From the NCBI RefSeq assembly GCF_000349565.1, contig NZ_APJN01000097.1, positions 1-39,878 on the forward strand: a DNA stretch of 39,878 bases. The letters are read 5' to 3'. Made by a program: the position numbers and the translations under genes. Position 1 is the first letter of the stretch; every line of letters starts with the position of its first letter. The notes beneath the pieces are model-generated. The model was not told the DNA's origin. It was given only the letters and a program-made list of their open reading frames with translations, and searched no databases. The stretch is from Curtobacterium flaccumfaciens UCD-AKU (GTDB lineage: Bacteria > Actinomycetota > Actinomycetes > Actinomycetales > Microbacteriaceae). Shown here piece by piece: positions 7,801-15,193 of this stretch.

Positions 7801-8642
7801 GATTCCTTGCTCCTGATGTACTCGATGGTGTGTTCGGTCCACGCCGCCTCGATGCGCGTGGTGGTCTGTGCGGGGGTCTCCCCCGGCAGGGGTTCGGCGC
7901 CGGCGTGCTCGTCCTGCCACGGCAGCCAGAACTCGATGACGCGGTTGATCCCCCGGGCGTCGGGCTCGATCGCGGCGCGGACGGCGTCGTGGTCGAGCAG
8001 TCCGGTACCGGTGCGGACGCCGGTGTACTGGAACCCGACCCAGCCCGGTGAGCGGGTGAAGGCGGCGTCCTTCACGTGCCAGTTGACGACGTGCGGGGCG
8101 GTCATCGCCACGACGTCGGCCGGGTGTTCGAGCCGGGCGACGGTGTTCGCCGGGTCGAGGCAGATGCCGAGGTGGTCGGAGCCGATCGCTTCGACGACGG
8201 CGACGAGGTCGGCGGTGGCGACGACCTCGTAGGTCTCCAGCGCGAGGGTCACGCCCGCGCGCTCGTAGGCGGGGAGCGCCTGCCGCAGGCGTCGTCCGGT
8301 CTCGGCCGCGTCGGGCTGGTCGTCGCCGCTCGTCCACATGCTCCGGACGAGGGTCGCGCCGAGCTGCTGCGCGACGTGCAGGTACCGGGCCAGGTGCTCC
8401 GGCCGGGTGCCACGGGTGCCGACCTCGAGCGTGATACCGAGGTCGGTGGCCAGGGACCGGATCGACGCCAGGCGCGCATCGGTCGCGGTGTCGAGCGGCA
8501 GGTGGTCGCAGATCTGGAACAGGTCGACGCCGTCGTGGCTCGCGGCGTCGCGCAGGGCGTCGTCGAGGGACATCGGCGACGGCACGCGGTCGGACATGCG
8601 CCAGAAGTAGGCGTAGGTGGAGAGGCCGAGCAGGGAGGTCAC
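7797..8642 (-). CDS. oiaC: Xylose-isomerase-like TIM barrel, probable 3-oxo-isoapionate decarboxylase
   Basis: A 281-residue protein of the sugar phosphate isomerase/epimerase superfamily (AP-endonuclease-2 fold). Metal-site segments are visible: LALETYEVV, GICLDPANTV, VVNWHVKDAAF and RVIEFWLPW near the C-terminus, giving the Glu/Asp/His/Glu set of the fold. OiaC, a member of this fold, decarboxylates 3-oxo-isoapionate to L-erythrulose, which is the substrate of the kinase two genes upstream. GTG 8642 is chosen because it overlaps the upstream stop (GTGA) and begins right at the first beta strand (LLGLSTYAYFW). The catalytic role is inferred from the operon; by sequence alone an isomerase or epimerase is equally possible. 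Confidence 0.6.
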   Translation of the reverse strand: MTSLLGLSTYAYFWRMSDRVPSPMSLDDALRDAASHDGVDLFQICDHLPLDTATDARLASIRSLATDLGITLEVGTRGTRPEHLARYLHVAQQLGATLVRSMWTSGDDQPDAAETGRRLRQALPAYERAGVTLALETYEVVATADLVAVVEAIGSDHLGICLDPANTVARLEHPADVVAMTAPHVVNWHVKDAAFTRSPGWVGFQYTGVRTGTGLLDHDAVRAAIEPDARGINRVIEFWLPWQDEHAGAEPLPGETPAQTTTRIEAAWTEHTIEYIRSKES

Positions 8643-9454
8643 GCCGGTGCTCCGTCCTGCGTCGCGGCCAGCGCCTCGGCTTCGTCGAGGATCGTGCGGA
8701 TCGCCTCGGGGTCGTGGGCGAAGCGGCCGAGGAACAGGCCGCCGATGCGTCCGGCACCGCGGGTCAGCAGGCCCGGACCGGCACTGCCGCCGTAGATCGC
8801 GACCGAGCCGGCGAGCTCCGGCCGGGTCGCCAGGTGCTGCTCGATCCCACCGAGCACCGCGACGATGTGCTCGTCGGGTGCGGGCTGCGGGGCACCGATC
8901 GCCCACACCGGCTCGTACGCGGCGATGAGCGGTCCGGCGAGACCGTCGGCGGTGGCCGTGGCGAGGAACCGGTCGAGCTGCGCGGTGACCTCGGCGATCG
9001 CGGTCGCGGGGTCGTCGTCGGCGGCGCGCGCGGTCTCACCGATGCAGATCAGGGGGCGCAGGTGGTTGCGGAACGCTGCATGGACCTTCCCCGCGATCTC
9101 GTCGTCCGTCTCGTGGAACAGGGAGCGGCGCTCGGCGTGTGCGATCTCGACGAGGTCGACACCGATCTCCCGGAGCTCCACGCCGGAGACCTCGCCGGTG
9201 AACGCGCCCTCGTCCGCCCACGCCAGGTCCTGCGCGCCGAGCGTCACGGGGGCGTCCCCGATCACCGCACGCACCGGCACGAGCGACGGGAACGTCGGCA
9301 CCACGAAGAGCTCGACCGCGCCGGAGCGCACCGCCGGGTGGCTCCGGGCGATGTCGGCCACGGCGGCCGCCCACTCGAGCGTCCGGGCGTGCGAGAAGTA
9401 CATCTTGAGCGACACCCCGATCGTCACGGGGGCGGCCGCCGCGGTCGCGGTCAT
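8639..9454 (-). CDS. lerI: Triosephosphate-isomerase-like enzyme, probable L-erythrulose-1-phosphate isomerase
   Basis: A 271-residue TIM-family enzyme with all catalytic positions of triosephosphate isomerase: Lys17 (SLKMYF), His106 (EIAHAERR) and Glu181 (AYEPVWAIG), plus a C-terminal GGSAGPG phosphate loop. It departs from glycolytic TPI at GHSERR, which reads AHAERR here, and at the first loop (SLK instead of NWK). LerI of the erythrulose pathway converts L-erythrulose 1-phosphate to D-erythrulose 4-phosphate by the same enediol chemistry. It is translationally coupled on both sides (TGATG with the RpiB-like gene, GTGA with the TIM-barrel gene) and sits beside the erythrulose-type kinase, so a glycolytic role is unlikely. 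Confidence 0.72.
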   Translation of the reverse strand: MTATAAAAPVTIGVSLKMYFSHARTLEWAAAVADIARSHPAVRSGAVELFVVPTFPSLVPVRAVIGDAPVTLGAQDLAWADEGAFTGEVSGVELREIGVDLVEIAHAERRSLFHETDDEIAGKVHAAFRNHLRPLICIGETARAADDDPATAIAEVTAQLDRFLATATADGLAGPLIAAYEPVWAIGAPQPAPDEHIVAVLGGIEQHLATRPELAGSVAIYGGSAGPGLLTRGAGRIGGLFLGRFAHDPEAIRTILDEAEALAATQDGAPA

Positions 9455-9939
9455 CAGGCGTCGGTCCCCACCGGCGCGGAGCCGTCGTAGGCGCAGATGG
9501 CCTGGACCTTCGACGCGCTCGCGCTGGTCTGGTCGAAGTTGTAGCCGAGCCACTCCTTCGCCATCCGGCGCGCGACCTCGACCCCGACGACGCGCTGCCC
9601 CATGCAGAGGACCTGGGCGTCGTTCGACAGGATCGAGCGCTCGACCGAGAACGAGTCGTGCGCGGTCACGGCGCGGATGCCGGGGACCTTGTTCGCCGCG
9701 ATCGCGACTCCGAGGCCGGTGCCGCAGACCAGGATCGCGCGGTCGGCCTCGCCGTTCGCCACCAGACGGGCGGCGTCGACGGCGACGTGCGGGTAGGCCG
9801 TGTGGCCGTCGGCGTCCACGCCCACGTCGACCACGGAGGCCACGCGGGGGTCCTTCGCCAGGTCGGCCTTGATGGCCTCCTTGTAGTCGAAGCCGGCGTC
9901 GTCCGAACCGACGACGATGCGGAACTGCTGCTCACTCAT
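9454..9939 (-). CDS. derI: RpiB/LacAB-family isomerase, probable D-erythrulose-4-phosphate isomerase
   Basis: A 161-residue protein of the RpiB/LacA/LacB family. The catalytic Cys72 lies in the VCGTGLG anion-hole motif, and the phosphate-binding segments [14 protein letters not shown] are intact. The usual GSDHAG near the N-terminus reads GSDDAG, a change that separates it from ordinary ribose-5-phosphate isomerases. DerI isomerises D-erythrulose 4-phosphate to D-erythrose 4-phosphate, which enters the pentose phosphate pathway. It lies between the kinase (25-base gap) and the TIM-like isomerase (one-base overlap). Housekeeping RpiB is the alternative, but this context and the GSDDAG change argue against it. 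Confidence 0.75.
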   Translation of the reverse strand: MSEQQFRIVVGSDDAGFDYKEAIKADLAKDPRVASVVDVGVDADGHTAYPHVAVDAARLVANGEADRAILVCGTGLGVAIAANKVPGIRAVTAHDSFSVERSILSNDAQVLCMGQRVVGVEVARRMAKEWLGYNFDQTSASASKVQAICAYDGSAPVGTDA

Positions 9940-9964
9940 GCGGGTGTGCCTTTCGTGGTGGGGG

Positions 9965-11686
9965 TCAGGCGGGGACGGCGATGGTCGAGCGGACCGCGGC
10001 GGTGATCAGCGCGAACGAGACCGCGCCAGCGTCCGGGGTGCCGACGGCGTCCGCACCGTGGGTGCGTGCACGGCCCATCCGCGGCAACAGGTCGGCCGTG
10101 GCGTCGGCCGCGGTCTGCGCGGCGGCCGACGCGGCCGACCAGGCGTCGACGAGTTCGTCGCCGGCGTCGACCCGGGCGGAGAAGACCTGGTCGAACGGCA
10201 CGAGTGCGTCGACCATGGTCTTGTCGCCGGGGACGGCCCCGAAGGCCAGGACGGCCTCGGTGGCGGCGTGCACCGCGCTCTGGACGGTGGCGGATGTCGG
10301 ACGGGACTCGTCCCCGAGGACGCGACCCATGGCCTCCAGGGCAGCACCCCAGATCGCACCGGACGTGCCGCCGGCCTTGTCGGACCAGGCATCACCGGCG
10401 ATCGCGAGGACCGAACCGGCGCCGGCGCCACGGGCGGCGGCGTCCTGTGCCGCACGGTCGGCGGCGGTGGAGCCGCGCTGCATGCCGATGCCGTGGTCGC
10501 CGTCGCCGGCGACGGCGTCGATGCGGCCGAGCTCGTCGGCGTGGTCGTCGATCGTGGCGCGGATCGCGGAGACGGCGCCCGCGACGCGGACTGCTGCGGC
10601 CCGGGACTCCTCGGTGCCGGGCGTCACGGGCACCACCACGCCGGCTTCGAGCACCTCGGCCGGCAGCGGCTGCTGCGGGACGGCGCCGCCCTTGCGGTAC
10701 GCGGGGGCGTCGGCGGGGGCGGCCCAGAGCTGCTCGAGTTCGTCGTCGAGCCAGAACAGGGTGAGCGAGACGCCCGCCATGTCGAAGCTGGTGACGAGTT
10801 CGCCGACCTCGGGCTCGACGACGACGATGCCGGCCTCGGTGAGCTTCCGCTGGACAGCACCGAAGACGACGAAGAGTTCCTCGTACTTGACGGAGCCGAG
10901 GCCGTTGAGGATCGGGACGACGCGCGCACCGTCCGCTGTGACGCCGGACGGCAGTTCGGTGAGCAGCTCGTCGACGAGCAGGTCGGCCAGGCCGTCCGCG
11001 GTGGGGACGTCGGCCTCGGCGATGCCGCGTTCGCCGTGGATGCCCATGCCGATGGCCATCCGGCCCTCGGGGACGGTGAAGAGCGGTTCGTCGGCGCCGG
11101 GCAGGGAGCAGCCGGAGAAGGCGACACCGAAGCTGCGCGTGCGGTCGTTGGCGCGGGTCGCGATCGCGGTGACCGCGTCGAGGTCGTCGCCGCGTTCCGC
11201 GGCCGCGCCGGCCACCTTGAACACGCAGAGGTCACCCGCGATGCCGCGGCGCTGGTGCGCCTGGTCGGCGGGCGCCGAGGCGATGTCGTCGGTCACGCGG
11301 ACCGTGCGGACGTCGATGCCCTGTGCCTCGAGCGCCCGTGCCGCGGCGTCGAAGTTGAGGACGTCGCCGGCGTAGTTGCCGTAGCTCAGCAGTACGCCGC
11401 CGCCGTGCTCGGACGCCTTCGCCACGGCGGTGACCTGCTGGGCGCTGGGGCTGGCGAACAGGTTGCCCATCGCGGCACCGGCAGCCAGGCCGTGCCCGAC
11501 GAGGCCGCCGAAGGCCGGGTAGTGGCCGGAGCCACCGCCGACGACGAGCGCGACGGTCCCCTCGGGGCTGGTGGTGGAGCGGGCGACGCCGCCGTGCACC
11601 CTGCGGACCCGGGCGCGGTTGGCGGCGACGAAACCGTCCACCATCTCGTCGGCGAAGTCCGCCGGGTCGTTGAACAGGCGGGTCAT
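9965..11686 (-). CDS. lerK: Fused dihydroxyacetone-type kinase, probable L-erythrulose 1-kinase
   Basis: A 573-residue ATP-dependent kinase combining both Dha kinase domains: DhaK (about 1-340) with the substrate-binding His217 in GMGIHGERG and the VGGGSGH loop, and DhaL (about 365-573) with the Mg-binding Asp cluster GDGDHG (394-399). ATP-dependent fused kinases of this type act on dihydroxyacetone or on tetruloses; LerK phosphorylates L-erythrulose at C1. It overlaps the MFS gene by ATGA and precedes the two erythrulose-phosphate isomerases, which fixes its likely substrate. There is no glycerol dehydrogenase nearby, so glycerol metabolism is less likely. Confidence 0.78.
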   Translation of the reverse strand: MTRLFNDPADFADEMVDGFVAANRARVRRVHGGVARSTTSPEGTVALVVGGGSGHYPAFGGLVGHGLAAGAAMGNLFASPSAQQVTAVAKASEHGGGVLLSYGNYAGDVLNFDAAARALEAQGIDVRTVRVTDDIASAPADQAHQRRGIAGDLCVFKVAGAAAERGDDLDAVTAIATRANDRTRSFGVAFSGCSLPGADEPLFTVPEGRMAIGMGIHGERGIAEADVPTADGLADLLVDELLTELPSGVTADGARVVPILNGLGSVKYEELFVVFGAVQRKLTEAGIVVVEPEVGELVTSFDMAGVSLTLFWLDDELEQLWAAPADAPAYRKGGAVPQQPLPAEVLEAGVVVPVTPGTEESRAAAVRVAGAVSAIRATIDDHADELGRIDAVAGDGDHGIGMQRGSTAADRAAQDAAARGAGAGSVLAIAGDAWSDKAGGTSGAIWGAALEAMGRVLGDESRPTSATVQSAVHAATEAVLAFGAVPGDKTMVDALVPFDQVFSARVDAGDELVDAWSAASAAAQTAADATADLLPRMGRARTHGADAVGTPDAGAVSFALITAAVRSTIAVPA

Positions 11687-13101
11687 GCGCCGGCCTCCTT
11701 CGCGATGGCGGTCGGTCCGTCCGTGGCCGCGGCTGCGGTCTCGGCTCCGGTCGCGGCGGCGGCCGCTTCGTTGCGCTTGGTGTTCCGGCCGAGGACGAAC
11801 ATCAGCACGCTCGACAGCACCATGAAGAACCCGACGATGAACATCGGCACCTGGTACCCGCCGGTCCACTCGCTGACCGCGCCCGTGATGTACGGGGCGG
11901 CGAACCCACCGAGGTTGCCCACGGTGTTGATCAGGGCGACCCCCGCGGCTGCGGCGGCACCGGTCAGGAACTGCGTCGGGACCGTCCAGAAGTTCGGCAG
12001 GGCCGCGAAGATCGCACACGCGGTGATCGCGATGACGGCGACGGTGGCCGCCGGGCTGTTCATGTACAGCGCGACCGGGATCGTCAGACCGCCGACCAGG
12101 GCCGGGACGGCGATGTGCCAGACCCGGACGCCACGACGGAAGGCGTCACGCGACCAGAAGTACAGGACGACCGCGGCCGGCACGTACGGGATGGCCGTGA
12201 TGAGGCCCTTCTGGAACAGGTCGAACGTGGTGCCGAACTGCTCCTGGAAGCCGTCGATGATCGTCGGCAGGAAGAAGCTGAGTGCGTAGAGGCCGTAGAT
12301 GAAGCCGAAGTACACGGCGGCGAGCATCCAGACGCGGCCGGAGCCGAAGGCCGCACGCAGGCCGCCCTTGCCGTGACCGTCGCCGCCGCCCTTCGCCGCG
12401 CTCTCGGCAGCGAGCGTCGTCTCCAGCCAGACCTTCTCGTCCTCGTCGAGCCACTTCGCCTGCGACGGCTTGTCCTTGAGGACGAAGAGGCACAGGACGC
12501 CGACGATGATCGCCGGGATCGAGACGCAGAGGAACATGAAGCGCCAGCCGGCCAGGCCGCCGAGGATCCCCTCGTGGGTCATCAGCCAGCCGGCGAGCGG
12601 GGAACCGATGACGCTCGTGAGCGGCTGGGCCAGGTAGAACAGCGCGAGCATCTTGCCGCGGTGGCGAGCCGGGACCCACGTCGACAGGAACAGGATCGCG
12701 CCGGGGAAGAACCCTGCCTCGGCGATGCCGAGCAGGAAGCGCAGACCGACGAGCTGCGGGTAGTTCTGCACCCACGTGAAGAGCAGGGACACGATGCCCC
12801 ACGTGATCATGATGCGGGCGAGCCAGATCCGGGCGCCGAACTTGTGCAGCGCGAGGTTGGACGGCACCTCGAGCACGAGGTAGCCGATGAAGAACACACC
12901 GGACGCGAAGCCGAACTGGGCGGCGGTCAGGCCGAGGTCGGCCTCCATGCCGTTGGGGGCGGCGAAGGAGATCGCGGTGCGGTCGAGGAAGTTGATGAAG
13001 AACATCAGTGCCACGAACGGCACGATGCGGATCGCGATCTTGCGGATGGCCGTCTTCTCGACGACCGAGGTGGGGATGCCTCGCGTGGCGGGGATGTCCA
13101 C
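11683..13101 (-). CDS. MFS transporter of the anion:cation symporter (ACS) type
   Basis: A 472-residue permease with about 12 membrane segments and the features of the ACS family: INFLDRTAISFA in the first segment, GFFPGAILFLSTWVPARHRGK in the fourth-fifth segment region, and the central cytoplasmic loop rich in charged residues (about 215-260). ACS members import organic anions such as hexuronates, galactonate and tartrate with protons or sodium. First gene of the operon, it therefore points to a sugar-acid substrate, in line with D-apionate. GTG 13101 is chosen because AGGAG precedes it by five bases. The C-terminal tail is Ala-rich and probably disordered. Confidence 0.82.
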   Translation of the reverse strand: MDIPATRGIPTSVVEKTAIRKIAIRIVPFVALMFFINFLDRTAISFAAPNGMEADLGLTAAQFGFASGVFFIGYLVLEVPSNLALHKFGARIWLARIMITWGIVSLLFTWVQNYPQLVGLRFLLGIAEAGFFPGAILFLSTWVPARHRGKMLALFYLAQPLTSVIGSPLAGWLMTHEGILGGLAGWRFMFLCVSIPAIIVGVLCLFVLKDKPSQAKWLDEDEKVWLETTLAAESAAKGGGDGHGKGGLRAAFGSGRVWMLAAVYFGFIYGLYALSFFLPTIIDGFQEQFGTTFDLFQKGLITAIPYVPAAVVLYFWSRDAFRRGVRVWHIAVPALVGGLTIPVALYMNSPAATVAVIAITACAIFAALPNFWTVPTQFLTGAAAAAGVALINTVGNLGGFAAPYITGAVSEWTGGYQVPMFIVGFFMVLSSVLMFVLGRNTKRNEAAAAATGAETAAAATDGPTAIAKEAGA

Positions 13102-13229
13102 GATGACTCCTGCTCGGTGGGGGTGGTACGACTCCGCCCGGCTGCTGCGCCGGGTTGCCCGGTCGGCTGCGTCGGGGTGGTCCGGGCTGCTGCGCGGATC
13201 GGGAGCGGGCGCATCGGTGCGCCTGATCC

Positions 13230-13270
13230 AGTGTGCGTCGCGCTCGATCAACTTGTCAACCGGTTGACCA
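13230..13270 (-). promoter_or_regulatory. Promoter and FadR-type operator of the apionate operon
   Basis: TTGACA (13259-13254) and CACACT (13235-13230), 18 bases apart, form a -35/-10 pair reading left. The -35 lies in a perfect 14-base palindrome GTCAACCGGTTGAC (13255-13268). Repressor binding would block the -35, giving about 120 bases of leader before GTG 13101. Confidence 0.6.
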
Positions 13271-13328
13271 TTTCGCGCGTCGGCTCGGACGAGGCCGTCC
13301 GCCCGGCGCGCTGGCACTGCTCCCGCCG

Positions 13329-13353
13329 CAACCGGTTGACCGACCGGTACGCT
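13329..13353 (+). promoter_or_regulatory. Second FadR-type operator and leaderless promoter of the regulator
   Basis: CAACCGGTTG (13329-13338) repeats the core of the operator 74 bases to the left. TACGCT (13348-13353) follows and lies exactly six bases before ATG 13360. The site sits upstream of the -10, so the regulator probably represses itself. Confidence 0.58.
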
Positions 13354-13359
13354 CACTGC

Positions 13360-14109
13360 ATGCCCGCGTTCAGCCCGGACGACCCCCTCAACATCCGACT
13401 CGAACTCGAGTCCGTGCCCGTCGGGTCACCCGCCTCGGTGGTCGCCCGACAGCTCGTCTCGCTGCTCACCGCCGGCGAGCTGGCCCCCGGGTCGCGGCTG
13501 CCGGCGGAGCGGGTCCTGTCCGAGCGGCTCGGCGTGGGTCGCTCGGCGGTCCGCGAGGCCCTCGCCGCCCTCGAGATCCTGGGCATCGTGCAGATCCGCC
13601 CCGGTTCGGGCACGTACCTGCGCGGCGGCACCTCGGACCTGCTGCCGACGACCCTGTCGTGGGGTCTGATGCTCGCGTCGAACCGCACCCGCGAACTGCT
13701 CGAGATCCGGTCCTCGCTGGAGCGCACGGCCGCGATCCTCGCCGCGCAGCGCGCCACCGACGAGCAGATCACCGAGCTCGGCGAGTACCTGGTCCGGCAG
13801 GAGGCGACGCTCGACGACCCGCAGGCCTTCATCGACGCCGACGTCCGCTTCCACGTCCTGCTGGCGCGGGCGTCCGGCAACGACGTGCTCGCCGATCTGC
13901 TGCAGAGTCTGCGCTCGATGCTGAGCGTGTGGGTCGCGCGCCGCGTGCAGACCCGGCAGGCGACCGAGGCCGCGTTCCACGAGCACCGCGCCGTCTTCGA
14001 GGCGTTGCGCGCCCGCGACGTGCCCGCCGTGCAGCGCGCGATGGACGAACACATGGCCACGGCGAGCGCCCGCATCGAGCACGCGGAGCCGCTGCCCGCC
14101 GACGAGTAG
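13360..14109 (+). CDS. FadR-type GntR transcriptional regulator of the apionate operon
   Basis: A 249-residue regulator: winged helix (about residues 22-92, with SRLPAERVLSERLGVGRSAVREALAALEILGIVQIRPGSGTYLRGG) and a C-terminal all-helical FCD domain (about 105-235) that binds metal and an organic acid ligand; candidate metal ligands are in DADVRFHVLL, HEHRAVFEAL and MDEHM. FCD regulators usually sense carboxylates, which fits D-apionate or an intermediate. It is divergent from the operon with two matching palindromes between, one at each promoter. A -10 box six bases before ATG 13360 suggests a leaderless mRNA. Confidence 0.85.
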   Translation: MPAFSPDDPLNIRLELESVPVGSPASVVARQLVSLLTAGELAPGSRLPAERVLSERLGVGRSAVREALAALEILGIVQIRPGSGTYLRGGTSDLLPTTLSWGLMLASNRTRELLEIRSSLERTAAILAAQRATDEQITELGEYLVRQEATLDDPQAFIDADVRFHVLLARASGNDVLADLLQSLRSMLSVWVARRVQTRQATEAAFHEHRAVFEALRARDVPAVQRAMDEHMATASARIEHAEPLPADE

Positions 14110-14146
14110 GGCTCGTGCGCGGTCGCGCGCGCGCTCGCGCTCGCTT

Positions 14147-14199
14147 CGTGAGCAGGAATGGTCGGGTCCGTCGAGCCGACCCGACGTCCCGTGCTCACG
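14147..14199. terminator. Two-part hairpin between convergent genes
   Basis: Outer arms CGTGAGCA (14147-14154) and TGCTCACG (14192-14199) and inner arms GTCGGGTC (14161-14168) and GACCCGAC (14178-14185) pair perfectly, separated by a symmetrical six-base internal loop. It can end transcription from the FadR-type gene and from the opposing operon. Confidence 0.6.
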
Positions 14200-14232
14200 A
14201 TCAGGGCGGACGGGAGGCCCGGGGCGCGCCCG

Positions 14233-14258
14233 CCCCGCACCGTGCGGGGGGGGGGGGG
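14233..14258. repeat. Short hairpin running into a 13-base G tract
   Basis: CCCCGC (14233-14238) pairs with GCGGGG (14244-14249), followed by an uninterrupted run of 13 G (14246-14258). The run is the longest homopolymer in the window, lies outside genes, and may vary in length or be miscounted in sequencing. Confidence 0.5.
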
Positions 14259-14269
14259 CAGCGCCCGCC

Positions 14270-15193
14270 TCAGCGCGGGAGCGGGACCGCTTCGGCGAAG
14301 GACGCCACGACGCGGGCGACGACCTCGGCGGGCGGGCTGTCCCAGATCGCCTGGTTGAAGAGCTCGACCTCGACGTCGCCGGAGTAGCCGGCGCCCATCA
14401 CCGCATCGGTCACCGGCCCGAAGTCGACGTGCCCGTCGCCCGGGTAGCCGCGTGAGAGCAGCGGGTCGGCCGCGATCGGGGTGGTCCAGTCGCACACCTG
14501 GTACGACGCGATCCGGCGGGCGGCACCGGCCCGGGCGATCGAGGCCGCGAGCGCCGGGTCCCACCAGACGTGGAAGGTGTCGACGACGACCCCCACGGCC
14601 GCTGCCGGGAACGGGGCCGCCAGGTCGAGGGCCTGCGCGAGCGTCGACACCACGGCGCGGTCGGCGGCGTACATCGGGTGCAGGGGTTCGACGGCGAGCT
14701 GCACGCCGGTGCCGAGCGCGTGCGGCACGAGGGCGGCGAGGGCGTCCGCCACCCGCGCACGCGCACCGCCGAGGTCGCGCGAGCCCGCTGGCAGGCCGCC
14801 CGCGACGAGCACGAGGACGGGCGCCGACCCCGGAGCACCCGCGGCGGCCAGGGCGGCGGTCTCGTCGATCGCCCGGCGGTTGTCGTCGAGTGCCCGCTGG
14901 CGTGCGGTCCCCTCGGGCAGGGTGAAGAACCCGCCACGGCAGTGCGACGACACCCGGAGTCCGGAGTCGGCCACCCGGCGCACGGCCTCGGCGAGCCCGA
15001 GCTCGGCGACGGGTTCGCGCCAGGTGCCGATCGCCCCGACCCCGGCACGGCGGACGGTGTCGAGCGCCTCGGGCAGGGTCGCGTACTTGATCGTCGCCTG
15101 GTTGACGGACAGCCGCGGGTGCGGCGCGGGCGACCCCGGCGCCACCGGCACGGGTGCACCGACCTGCGCGGCCGTGCCGGACGGCGTGCTCAC
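14270..15193 (-). CDS. Sugar phosphate isomerase/epimerase-like TIM barrel protein
   Basis: A 307-residue xylose-isomerase-like TIM barrel with an Ala/Pro-rich start of about 28 residues. Fold segments in order: SVNQATIKYATLPEALD, SSHCRGGFF, LAVEPLHPMYAADRAVVSTLAQALDLA, GVVVDTFHVWWDP, ASYQVCDWTTP, DGHVDFGPV and GDVEVELFNQAIWD. These supply the usual Glu/Asp/His/Glu metal site. The family includes isomerases, epimerases and lyases acting on keto sugars, so the exact reaction is open. Last gene of a three-gene LacI-controlled operon, its ATG overlaps the DUF993 stop by ATGA. In similar gene sets such a protein processes the product of a Gfo/Idh dehydrogenase. Confidence 0.75.
   Translation of the reverse strand: MSTPSGTAAQVGAPVPVAPGSPAPHPRLSVNQATIKYATLPEALDTVRRAGVGAIGTWREPVAELGLAEAVRRVADSGLRVSSHCRGGFFTLPEGTARQRALDDNRRAIDETAALAAAGAPGSAPVLVLVAGGLPAGSRDLGGARARVADALAALVPHALGTGVQLAVEPLHPMYAADRAVVSTLAQALDLAAPFPAAAVGVVVDTFHVWWDPALAASIARAGAARRIASYQVCDWTTPIAADPLLSRGYPGDGHVDFGPVTDAVMGAGYSGDVEVELFNQAIWDSPPAEVVARVVASFAEAVPLPR

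Noticed and set aside
8639..9454. Housekeeping triosephosphate isomerase
   Set aside because: No gap-pgk neighbours, altered loops around catalytic residues, and translational coupling within a sugar operon.
6883..13101. Erythritol, threitol or glycerol/dihydroxyacetone utilisation operon
   Set aside because: No alditol or glycerol dehydrogenase and no PTS component is present; the importer is of the anion symporter type and a 6PGDH-like dehydrogenase with a decarboxylase-like TIM barrel is present instead. It remains the main alternative.
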